Assembly (NCBI GenBank): GCA_013400115.1
Contig: VXBP01002785.1
Coordinates: forward strand, 1-64,000
Length of the DNA: 64,000 bases
Direction of reading: 5' to 3'
Source: Rhinopomastus cyanomelas
Lineage: Eukaryota > Chordata > Aves > Bucerotiformes > Rhinopomastidae
Below, in pieces: positions 1 through 12,500 of the stretch; the first letter of the stretch is position 1; each line of letters opens with the position of its first letter. The position numbers and the translations under genes are program-made. The notes beneath the pieces are model-generated. The model did not search any database, was not told the DNA's origin, and saw only the letters and a list, made by a program, of their open reading frames with translations.

Positions 1-423
1 ATATTAATAAAAAATTAATAAAAAATAAAATCCCACCACGTAAGTAAATACAGTAACTTACGTCACTAAGAATTTCACCGCTGTTCTTTGCTGTGATATA
101 ATCAACTCTGTCGGCCACTGGAGTAAATGGAAGGGTTTCAGCTTTCGTACGATACTTCCTCTGTACAAGAGAAAATACTGGAATAATTACTGGAATTATA
201 CTGGAATAACAGTCAGGTTATACTGGAGTGTTCTGTAGCTAATACGGCTAATTCTGAATACACAGACAAGACAAAGTTTGCACGGAAAGGCAAAGTCTCC
301 ACACACAACAAATGTGGCAGAAACACTTCAGCTGTATTTTTTATTTTAAAAAAGACTTTCTAACCATTAGAGAAATCTTTGTACCCTTCAGAAAATTTTC
401 AGTATTAAAAGAGATTTTGTTAC

Positions 424-528
424 CTCACTCAGGAGATCTCCAGCGTATTTGACGTGGTTGATTCCAACGGAATCGTTTGGTAACCATCCAATCCCCCGTA
501 GCCATTCTAAATCAGCTTTGTAAACTGC
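424..528 (-). CDS. NEB: NEB SR16 exon c, first half only (35 aa)
   Basis: Begins AVYKADLEWLRGIGWLPND and ends GDLLSE, then GTAAC donor. Here the two modules of exon c are split by an intron; the second half and exon b should lie left of the window. Confidence 0.95.
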
Positions 529-3500
529 CTGGGGAAACAAAATAGGGGCCACGCTGTTAGTGATTGTTCCCAGCACAATACTTCCACTGGCAGTATATAA
601 CAGTAGCACATACTTTCTATTCGGCTTTCCAGTAGCTGAAGTGGGCTAGGAAAGCTGAACAAGGGTTTTTTACAAAGGTCTGTAGTGAGAGGACAAGTGG
701 CAATGGCCTGAAACTGAAAGAGGCCATTTAGAGATTTAGATTGGATATTAGGAAGAATTTCTTCATTATGAGGGCACTGAGGCCCTCGAACAGGTTACCC
801 AAGAAGGTTGTGGATGCCCCACCCATCAAAGTGTTCAAGGTCAGGTTTGATGGGGCTCTGGGCAACCTGGTCTGGTGGGAGAGAGAGATGTCCCTGCCCA
901 TGGTGGGTGGTTGGAACTGGATGATCTTCAAGGTCCTTTTCAGCCTAAATCATTCTATGGTTCTATGATTCTATTCCTAATAAGCCAGTTCAGCAGAATA
1001 TTCCTACTCACTCAGAGCTGAAGCAGACTAAGAAGAGACAATTCCATAAGACGCTAGGCCAAGTCTTCACATTAACTTACATCACTCTGAAGATCGTAGG
1101 CTTTCCTAGCGTGTATGACATCGTTCTGGTCTGGAAGGCAGATCCACTGATGCAAGTAATGACGGTAATCAACGTCACTGACCAACGCCTGGCCTTGTTT
1201 AGCTGACACAATGGATAACATGTCTACTGGTAGGTGGCACTGTGTCTTCCATTTGGCAAAGTGTTTCTTGTACTCCAGCTCACTCTGAACTTTGCCTATG
1301 CCAAGGGCAAACTGCATCTTAGTATCCTCTTTTGCATTTGGAACTCCAACATAGTGTCCTTTCTGCTTCTCATGGTCCAGTTTGTATTTATACTGGGTAA
1401 AGAGAAAAGATCACCATTACTAAGAGTTAGCATGAAATAGCTCCTCAAGCATGTCCAGAGCTAGATGCCTCTGCTGGTACTTACATCACTAGCAATTTCT
1501 CGAGAAGCTTTGGCTGTTTTGATGGGGATTGCATCACCTCTCAGATCATAAGTCATCTTCACCTCATCCCAAGCTTCCTTATACCGTTTCTGAAAAGACA
1601 GCACAATGTCACATGTATGCCAAGAATGCTGCTGTTTGCTGTCACTGAAACACAGTTTCCTACCATTTGTTTCCTGAAATCCTGCGATAATCTTTGTGCA
1701 TTACTCCTGCTGCAGGTCGTACTGCCTTTCCAACACAAACACATTTGCAAACACACAGAAGAGTTGAGAAAATATTTCTATGCCTTGTGCCCTCACCCAT
1801 TGCAATTAAAAAACAAACAAAATAAAGAGACAATCTCTTTTCACTTGTGCTCTGTAATAGGACAAGGGGCAATGGGTGTCAGCTGGAGCACAGGAGTTTC
1901 CATCTCAATATGAGAAAAAGGTTCTTTTATGTAAAGGTTACTGAGCACTGGAACAGGCTGCCCAGGGAGGTTGTGGGGTCTCCTTCTCTGGAGACTTTTA
2001 ACACCCATGTGGATGCATTTCTTTGTGACCTCTCTTAGGTTTTGTGATCCTGCTTGAGGAGGAGGGTTGGACTGTATGACCTCTGAAGTTCCCTTCCAAA
2101 CCCAATGATCTGTGTATCTGTGTAAAATACTGTCTCAGTGAAGCATGACAATGCTAGCTTGTAAACAGCTGTATGCATGAATTTCTCTTTAAATGTCTAA
2201 ATACTTGAAGAGAGAAGGGACTGTCACAAGCCGTGTATGAGGATGGACCTCAATAAGATTGCTGTGACTTAATCTTCTGACTTTGTAAGCAACACCTCAA
2301 AAGATTAAAATTCACAAGGAGGCACATTCTATTTTACTGGAGCATAGAGAAGAGACCAATGAGCATACCTGGCTGACATTGACAGCGTTACTCTTGGCTA
2401 GGTTGATTTCAGGTGTGTCTGGCATAACATGGATCATAGTCTTGTCCTTTTCCCAGGCTTCTTTGTATTTGGGCTGTGAAAACAGTTCATCTCATGACAC
2501 TGCAGTTATGAAATTTCACTCATCAATGACACAAAATCCCACAAATCAAAATAAGTAAGTCCAAATAAATAAAATGCTTGGAAAAGCATTACACTGGACT
2601 TAAAATCCCACTGATCTGTTCTATAATTAGCAGCAAGATTTCTCTTTAACTGTTTATTGCTTTGAAGCAAATTTTAAGACCCTGTAACTTACAATGCTGA
2701 GTTGTTCGGCATTTGTTTTAGCTAGAAGAACATCCGGAGAGTCAACAACACTGGTGTACTTCAGGCTATCAATAGGTGTTCGGTACACGTTGTCACTCAG
2801 GAGGTCCTGGGCCTGCTTCACTCTCCTGACCTCTGGGGAGTCATTAGGCAACCAGCCAATCCCACGGAGCCACTCAAGGTCCGCCTTATAGACAGCCTGT
2901 ATGAGACACGGTCAGAAAAATAAAAGCTTGGTTAAAAATAACTCAATTATTTCAGATAATAAAAAGTGTTTTAGAAATTATCAAATCAGCTCGAGCTAGA
3001 CCAGTCGTTTTTATACACAAGGGATATTCAAAGTCTTAAGTAAAATAAATCCTGGAAACAGGTTTTAATTTGTTAATTCCTTAAACACATTCTAAACCTT
3101 GTGAAGTTAAATAGAGGCAAAAGAGATCCAAAGAGCTGCTGTTAATGATGATGAGCATTAAGACTTTAAAATAGTCTTCCTGTCCCCTCAAAATTGCTCA
3201 ATTCTTCTACTCTCTTCAACAATTTGTAAGTCAAAACAAAAAGCCAAGTTGCCATCTTACACAGTTCTCTTGCAATTAAATTCATTTCCAGGTTGACTCT
3301 GATAAACTGGAGTAATGAAAGGTACCTGATTCTAAATTAGCAAACAGAAGTTATTTCAGAATAGTCCCATGAAATCAGGAGGCAAATCCTTCATCCTCTC
3401 CAAATCACAGTATTCCAAAAGCACGTGCAGTACAGAAGATATCAGTTACAGTTTTATACAGCTCAGAGGCAATGTCAAAGTGTTTTCAAAGATAAATACA

Positions 3501-6500
3501 TGCAGACAACTGCAGAAGCTCAAGAGAACAGTCTATAAAAAAACCTTTCTGACTGTATAATAGCTAAGTGTCAAAATAAATCTGCAATAAATTAAACAAC
3601 AACACTAGCAAGTACCAGATGTCTATGTGTACTCACATCGCTCTGCAGATCATAGGCCTTCCTGGCATGGATGACATCATTCTGGTCAGGCAGGCAGGTC
3701 CACTGGTGCAGGTACTGCCGGTAGTCAATGTCACTCACTAGTGTCTGGCACTCCTTGGCTGCCTGCAGCGCTACGGCATCCACCGGGATGTGCACCTGGG
3801 TCTTGGAATCGTTGTACGCCTTCTTGTACAGTCGGTCGTTCTGCAGCGCCATGGCTCGCGCGGCCAGCGACAGCTTGGGGTCCTCCTGCGCTGTTTTGCA
3901 CCCGATGTAGTGGCCTTTCTCCTTCTCGTGTGTTTCTTTGTATTTGTACTGGAAAGGCAGAAACAACATAAGCAGCTACCCATTGCTCACCTAAACACGA
4001 CTAGCGAACAAAAGGCTTTCAGCTTCCAAGGCTTTCAACACTTCAAACTGAACTTCACTCACAAGAAGAGAAAGCAAACAGAACAAGAGAAGACTTGTAC
4101 CTCACTAGCGATGTCTCTGGAAGCCTTGGCATGTTTGATAGGAATGGCATCAGCTCTCAGGTCGTAGCCTTTGGCCTTGGACTCATCCCAGTCCTTCTGA
4201 TAATGTTTCTGCAAAGAAAATTCATCAACCTCATTACACACAGTAAAGAATCTCTAACATCAAAGGCTTTTCTTAAAACCTATTCTGGAAGAGCAGTGGT
4301 CACTCCTCATTTTGTAACACTTCACACACATGATTTTATTCTCTTACGTTGCTGATGGTGATAGCATTGAGTTTGGACTGCAGCATGACAGGAGTATCCG
4401 AGGGCATGGAAATCTGTGTCTTGTCTTTATCCCAGGCTTCACGATACAGGCGCTAGAGGGAAAAGGAAGAACAATGACATTGAACTATGGCCTGAACAGT
4501 GACAAAGGTCCCAACAGTAATAGTTATTTGGTCATCCTGATTGGAAATATTTTCCAACTAGTCATCCCCATGGGAGAAATTCTGGTTCCCACCACAAAAG
4601 AGACAAAGGTCAACTTGTAAATGAAAAGGTCCTTACATCACTGAGCTGTGCAGCATTGATCTTGGCCTGGACAACATCTGGGGCATCCGTAATGCTGGTG
4701 AACGTCAACTGCTCTGGCCGCGTGCGGTACAGCCTGTCGTTCAGGATCTCCTGGGCTTTCTTTGCTTTCACCACATCCACAGAACCTTCCGTCAACCAGC
4801 CAATTCCTCGTAACCATTCCAGGTCTGACTTGTACACATTCTGCAAATAGAATTGTTCAATAGTAGACGTTGAAAGAGACCATGGATTACTGACATGGCA
4901 GAGACAACTCTGTGTGCAGTGAGGTTTTGTACAAGGCTTTCCCCAAGATCCTCCTCGTACAGTTACACAAGAACTGATCAACGAGAACATGGTGTCCAGG
5001 TTCTATCCATGTGCAGCCAAAGACCTGATTTGCATAGCAATGAAATCACAGGTCTTTTAAAGGTACCTGACGCACATAGACCAGTGGTATGATGTGCACA
5101 CAAACATTTAATATCAGACCTCAAAATCATCAGAAACACACATTTGCCTTTGTCAAAATGGAAATGTTCTTGTGATGTTTAAGGTTCCCAGAATGAAAAA
5201 AGACTATGGATTGGAAAGAATCATTCAGAGGAACTAAAATTAACACATCAGGACTGACTGCAGGGTCAAGAATCTGCATTTGAAAGGCTATTTGCCCTCC
5301 CAACAACAAAAACAGTCTCAAGAACCTGCCACAAAGTCTTTCCACCGTTTCTCTCACTCACATCGCTCTGCAGATCATAGGCCTTCCTGGCATGGATGAC
5401 ATCATTCTGGTCAGGCAGGCAGGTCCACTGGTGCAGGTACTGCCGGTAGTCAATGTCACTCACTAGTGTCTGGCACTCCTTGGCTGCCTGCAGCGCTACG
5501 GCATCCACCGGGATGTGCACCTGGGTCTTGGAATCGTTGTACGCCTTCTTGTACAGTCGGTCGTTCTGCAGCGCCATGGCTCGCGCGGCCAGCGACAGCT
5601 TGGGGTCCTCCTGCGCTGTTTTGCACCCGATGTAGTGGCCTTTCTCCTTCTCATGTGTTTCTTTGTATTTGTACTGGAAGGGCAGAAACAACACAAGCAG
5701 TCACCCATCTGTCACCTAAATGTGATTAAGGAACAAAAAGCTTTTGTCTTCCTAAAGATTTCTCAAAATCTCTGCCTCAGCACAGACAGAGCTGCAGTCC
5801 CTTCAGAAAGCAGGTCCTCAGGCTCTCCAGAAAGTCATTTCCCAAGTCACTCACTACCTAAAATATCTCTGATTTTTCTTAACACCCACAAACAATAACA
5901 AATAACAAACAGCAGACACCTGTGGTCTCTGTATGACCCCTGTGAGCACCAATGATATTTCATGTCTTTAGGGAGAAAATAATGGTGATTACAGGAACCA
6001 CAGGAATTCAGAAGGAACCACAACAGCTGCCCTGCCCTAACGAGCTTTAAATTGTCATTTGATGCCTGAAAAGTCTCACTGTGTCACCAACACTCTGAGT
6101 AATCTCAGTCTTATCACATGTCCTCTTATCCACAGAGCACCTTGCAATGAGAAGCTTCAAGCTGTAGGAAGGAAGATGTGCTCTCAAAGGGCTTTAAAAG
6201 GAGGAGGACACAAAAACATATCAAAAACATCACTTCTTGCTGAACCTCCTTCAGTTCTGCTGAGCTGGGCACGGAAGAGACAGACACAGCAACCAGATGA
6301 GAAGGCTTGTACCTCACTAGCGATGTCTCTGGAAGCCTTGGCATGTTTGATAGGAATGGCATCAGCTCTCAGGTCGTAGCCTTTGGCCTTGGACTCATCC
6401 CAGTCCTTCTGATAGTGTTTCTGCAAAGAAAATTCATCATCCATGTTACACATAATCAAAACTTCTCAACAGCAATGGCTTCTCTTGGAATTAACAACAG

Positions 6501-9500
6501 GTTAACAATAATGAACCTGACAAATGTCTCAACAGGAAACTCATGACTTAAAAATTGAAGTAGGTGTAAAATCTGAACGACAAAGAGGCAGTTGAAATAT
6601 TGATGATAATGCATTACTACCTCACATCTGTCAGACTGTGATTAACAACAAGCAAGCTGGCTCAAACCACCCTAAGCAAAGAGAAGAGAACTTGTGAGCA
6701 GGGTAATGGGGGAGACATGCACGTGATGGGAGAAACCAGCGCTGTGCAGTGGGCAGGCCTGGGAACTCTGCCAGTCTACCTGTAAAAACTATGCCTGAGC
6801 ACTGAGAGCTCTCTCTCTCCCAGGAGTGACTGGCCATTGTTTTGTCTGTTGAAGGGAGGAAGAACAGCCCTGACAGCAAGTATAAAAGGGAGAGTTTGAA
6901 TGGCACGGGGCTGTGGCTTTTACCATTAGCTCCCTCCAGCCTGCAGCCACGACCAGAGACTGCTGAAGACATCAGAAGAGCTTGTTGCTGCATCCTGGAC
7001 CCCCTCCAGCTCCTTAGCTGATTCCAGGATCAATGAAGTTGGGGAAGTGAAGATCACCTATCAACAAGCTCCCCAGCCCTCACTGAGAAACTAAGACAGT
7101 CAGAGATCTGTGGAGCCAAGGAGTGAGGCAGGGGAGAGGCAAAGCTTGCAGTCCAGAGCAGTGATCTGACCTCTTAACTATCTTCCATCCCTTTCCCATT
7201 TTCCTCTCCTCTGTTCTCTGAGCTGGGCATCTAGTAAGTTCAGTGACTTCTGTACCCTCTGAGTCCAATATTGGGTAATTGTGGTGATTCTCTGTGCTGT
7301 TGCAAGTTCAGAATGTGATAAGCTTGGACTTTCATGTGGGCCTATGGAGCAAGTCTCCTTAATTCAGCCCCGACTGAATCCATGCATCTGAGTCACTCCC
7401 TTTTCTTAAGATCGGGACGTGACACCATCTAACAGGCTACTACTGGCCACATGCATGAGCCACTGCACAGAGACCAAACAGACAGTCCAAATGACAGACC
7501 ACACACCTCTGTGACCAGCATGGAACTCTGTGTGACCCTGGAACAGTCAGAGGTTCTGCTCACACACACCTCACAGCAGGGGCAGAGCTACTGGAGACAG
7601 AACATCTCAACTGCTGACAAAACACATCCAGACCTCTTCCAATTTATGAAGCCTCCTGATAGATGCTAGAAACATCATTCTTTACCAGCATTTTTTAGTC
7701 CTACCAAGGAAGTGAGCAGAACCAGAGGGGCTAAGTCCATTTGTGAGGCTGAACAGACAGCAAAGTGGCTCCATGTGTCTAGGAAAACCCTACATGGTCA
7801 GAACATCACACCTAAGAATATGAAGACTCCCTCTTTAGTGACATACTGGTCCACAGAAGCGTGGTGAGCCCAGTAGGCAGCATTGCCCCTAGTACAGGGG
7901 GGTGAACAACATACTTTTCAGGTGAAAATTCAGAAATGGGATACTATTGTAGGACAGACAGTAGGAATGGGAGAAAAAAGAGTAATGAAAGCACAAGCGA
8001 GGGAATAACAGGGGAAGTGAAAGGTCTCTTGCTCTATCAGTAGAAATATTTAACTCCTGATTCAATCACATCAGGTACTTGTGAAAAATATTGAACATCA
8101 GGAAAGGTTGGCAGTGAATGCAGTTTCCAGGCGAAGTCCTGCTGAAGATGAGGAATAAGAAATGTTTCAAGGGTTACAGCATCTCCAGTGTGTTAGTCCC
8201 ATAAAACTAGAGTGAAAAACCAAAAATCAGGAAAACATGCTGGGGTTGATGAGTCTACAGACACCAGCAACGTCTCCATGGGAAGTATGTGGTAGTTTTT
8301 GTCAACGGGATGAAGAGTTGAGTCTCAAACATCCAACCTATGAAGTCAGAGAGGCAACTCCATGAGTTAGCTTCACTGGGATTCTGTGCAGATTAGGATG
8401 AAAGGCAGCAGTGCTGGATGTTCCATGGAAACAGTTCCATCACTTCCACATTCACATGGGCTGAGAGAGCCATTGTAGGCAGAGATTCCAGAGTCCTTGC
8501 TTAACAAGTGTCTGGTTCATCAACATCATTCCATGGTTCATCAACAACACACTCTGACTGCAGAGACCTAAGACTATTGCTATTTGCAATTCAAGCACAT
8601 CAGAAGGTGTTAGGACAACACCACCCACAGCAAAATCTAAAAGGCACAGGCCAAAACCTTGCAGAGCAGCAGTCATACACTTCATTTTGTAACACTTCAC
8701 ACATGAAATGATCGTGTTCTCTTACGTTGCTGATGGTGATAGCATTGAGTTTGGACTGCAGCATGACAGGAGTATCCGAGGGCATGGAAATCTGTGTCTT
8801 GTCTTTATCCCAAGCTTCACGATACAGGCGCTAGAGGGAAAAGGAAGAACAATGACATTGAACTATGGCCTGAACAGTGACAAAGGTCCCAACAGCGATA
8901 GTTATTTGGTCATCCTGATTGGAAATATTTTCCAACTAGTCATCCCCATGGGAGAAATTCTGGTTCCCACCACAAAAGAGACAAAGGTCAACTTGTAAAT
9001 GAAAAGGTACTTACATCACTGAGCTGTGCAGCATTGATCTTGGCCTGGACAACATCTGGGGCATCCGTAATGCTGGTGAACGTCAACTGCTCTGGCCGCG
9101 TGCGGTACAGCCTGTCGTTCAGGATCTCCTGGGCTTTCTTTGCTTTCACCACATCCACAGAACCTTCCGTCAACCAGCCAATTCCTCGTAACCATTCCAG
9201 GTCTGACTTGTACACGTTCTGAAAATGAACCAAGGGTTACTGACACTGCAGGGACAAGCTTATGTGCAGGGAGGGTTTGTGCTACACAGAAACCAGCAGC
9301 ATAAGCAGCCAGCTGAATCCAAGCAACACATGAGCAAATATTCTGTGAGGAAACAACCCCCCTGGCTTCTTTATTAATTGCCTGGAATATTTCTACTTCC
9401 CAGGCTGAAAACACTGATTTGGAAAGAATCATTCAGAGGAATTCAGATTAATACATCAAGACTAACTGCAGGGTCAAGAATCTGCATTTGAAAGGCTATT

Positions 9501-12500
9501 TGCCCTCCCAACAACAAAAACAGTCTCAAGAACCTGCCATAAAGTCTTTCCACCGTTTCTCTCACTCACATCGCTCTGCAGATCATAGGCCTTCCTGGCA
9601 TGGATGACATCATTCTGGTCAGGCAGGCAGGTCCACTGGTGCAGGTACTGCCGGTAGTCAATGTCACTCACTAGTGTCTGGCACTCCTTGGCTGCCTGCA
9701 GCGCTACGGCATCCACCGGGATGTGCACCTGGGTCTTGGAATCGTTGTACGCCTTCTTGTACAGTCGGTCGTTCTGCAGCGCCATGGCTCGCGCGGCCAG
9801 CGACAGCTTGGGGTCCTCCTGCGCTGTTTTGCACCCGATGTAGTGGCCTTTCTCCTTCTCGTGTGTTTCTTTGTACTTGTACTGGAGATACAAAAAGAAG
9901 CAGTCAAAGCAAGAGTGAAGCTAGGATGAAATTCCCATAATTTCCTGTTGCTACTCTTCACAAACACATGTTTTCACACAAAGGATAATCCTTTAGTGTC
10001 TAGAAAAGCTTAATGCATTCTTGCTGTCCAGCTTTTTTAATTTGCAGTTTAGCTGATGTTTTCTAATATCTGCCCAATGTTCCTTTTGGAATCTGCCCTC
10101 CATTTTCTCTCTGTAGTAAATTCACTGTTAGCAGGCTTTCAAGATAAGCGAGACAAGTGGTACTAATTTACATTGCACATTGCTTCTGAAAATCAATATA
10201 AAGGAGAACATACATCACTTGCGATATCTCTCGATGCCTTCGCCATTCGGATTGGAATTGCATCAGCTCTCATGTCATAACCCTTCTTTTTGGCCTCTTC
10301 CCAGCCTTGTACGTACAGTTTCTACACAAAAAGAAGAGAGAAAAGTGGCTTCTCAGTATTGTGAAGGACCATGAGCCAGCAATGTGTCCTTGTGGCCAAG
10401 AAGACCAGTGGCATCCTGGGGTGGATTAGAAAGGGAGTGGTTAGTAGATGGAGAGAGATTCTCAGCTGCCTCTGCTATGCCCTGCTGAGACTACATCTGG
10501 AATCTTGTGTCCAGCTCTGGGCCCCTCAGTTCCAGAAAGACACAGAACTGCTTGAGAGCTACAGGCTTGGGGAGGAGTGGCGGGAGAGCAGTCTGGCCAA
10601 ACAAGGACCTGGGGGTTCTAATTCACAGGAAGATGAATATGGGCCAGCTGTGGGCCCAGGTGGCCAGGAAGGCCAATGGCATCCTGGCTTGTATTAGAAA
10701 TAGTGTAGCCAGCAGCAGTAGGGAGGTTATCGTCCTCCTCTATTCAGCACTGGTGAGGCTACATCTTGAGTACTGTGTTCAGTTTTGGGCACCTCAATAC
10801 AAGAGAGATGTGGAGGTGCTGGAGCAGATGCAGAGGAGGCAGCTAAGCTGGTAAAGGGCCTGGAGAATAAATCTTATTCTGTGATTCTGTGAAGATACAA
10901 TTTCTATATTTTATACTTTTGTCTCACAATTTTCATGGATGTCTTTTAAAAGATCCTTATGGTTAAGAAAATTATTACTTTATGTCTGAATTTGGCTAGT
11001 TGAGTATAGGTGTAGAAGTCCTTACTTGGCTGACGTTCGCTGCATTGGCCTTGGCTAACAAAATTGCCGGTGTGTCAGGCATGACGTGAATCGATGTTTT
11101 GTCTGCATCCCAGGCTTCTGTGTACAAACGCTAGGAGAGAGGAGAACACATTCCTTTATGAAGTTTCTCTATGCATGTCATGATGGAAGGACTGCAGATA
11201 TAAAAGTACAAGTTGTCAAAACCACATCCATGATATAAAAGCAATCTTGCAACAGAAGATCTCTATAACCCAACAATACATTTGTCCCAGTAAAGTCCTT
11301 CTGTTCAATGAGAACTTCTCATTGATCGACCCAAGAAAGAAACTTAGTCCTTCTTCATTATTTCTCAGCCTGCATTGGCACAGGATTTGATTTAGGATTG
11401 CTGGGAAACTGCTGTAGGAGGAAAACTGTCACATCTCTATGCACTGTTTGCTTGCTGCTCCTTGCTACAAAGGAGTAGGTTCGTTGTGACTTTCATCCTC
11501 CAGATCTGAGATAAACTGTAGCAGCTTCACTCCCAGAGAACATGAGCTATTTCCTCCCAACCTGTTCATCATGCAGTGTGATAGCCAGCAGGAATTCAGT
11601 CAGTGTCCTGCTACATCCTATGCTATGCCATGGTGATGGCACCACCACCTCACACCTCTCCTAACCCCTTGCTGGAATTTTCCTTCTTCAGATTTCACAC
11701 GAATGTCTAAGAACTGTAAAAAAAATGTAGACTGTTGAGTCAGAGAAGAGCTTTGTATAGTGAATTAACATTAAGAAAGTAGAAAACACAGATCAATTAA
11801 ACACTTCAAAATAGAATTTCAGGTGGGATCGAAGAACAAGGGAAATCCAACAAATTTTTCAGTATTAATCTTGAAAAATAAGTGATTTTGGTGAATTTTT
11901 TCTCAGCGTTTTTGACTAAGTGTTCAGCACAGGCAGAGGTCTGAGATAGAAGAGCTTTCCTGTGCAAAGGTTGGATGTGGACATCCCAGAACCCCAGAAT
12001 TCTTTTTCTTTAAATCTACTTTGTATTACCAAAGCTTACTTTATATTTTTCACCTCATGGACACAATCTGTTAGGTATTAAGATACAATAACCAGCCCTC
12101 ACCTTGTTCATCGTCTCAGCATTTTGCTTGGCCAAGACCATGGCCAAAGAATCTGTCACACTAGTAAATTTAATCTGGTCCGGCGGTTGACGGTATTTCC
12201 TGTCGCTCAGGATTTCACCAGCTCTCTTGGCTTTCTCGACTTCCAGGGAACCAATAGGAACCCATCCAATACCTCGGAGCCATTCCAGGTCTGATTTGTA
12301 AACAGCCTGAAAGAAAAGTGAAGGATCTTATAGATGTGTAAGGGTGATCAAACATTAACTAATAAGCACATCCTAGTCTACATGAACAACTGTTGCTATC
12401 ACCGCATTGTAGTAGGATACGGTATTGAAAAGAGTTGGTATTTTTGATGAATTATTGAAATAATTATTAAAACCCAAAAATAACAGAGTTATTGAAGAAC

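Noticed and set aside
3741..3971. Plus-strand frame with Cys/Pro/Arg-rich product, repeated at 5466 and 9674
   Set aside because: Shadow of the GC-rich d exon on the other strand.
6881..6888. TATAAAAG as an internal NEB promoter
   Set aside because: It lies on the plus strand, antisense to NEB, and inside a probable LTR.
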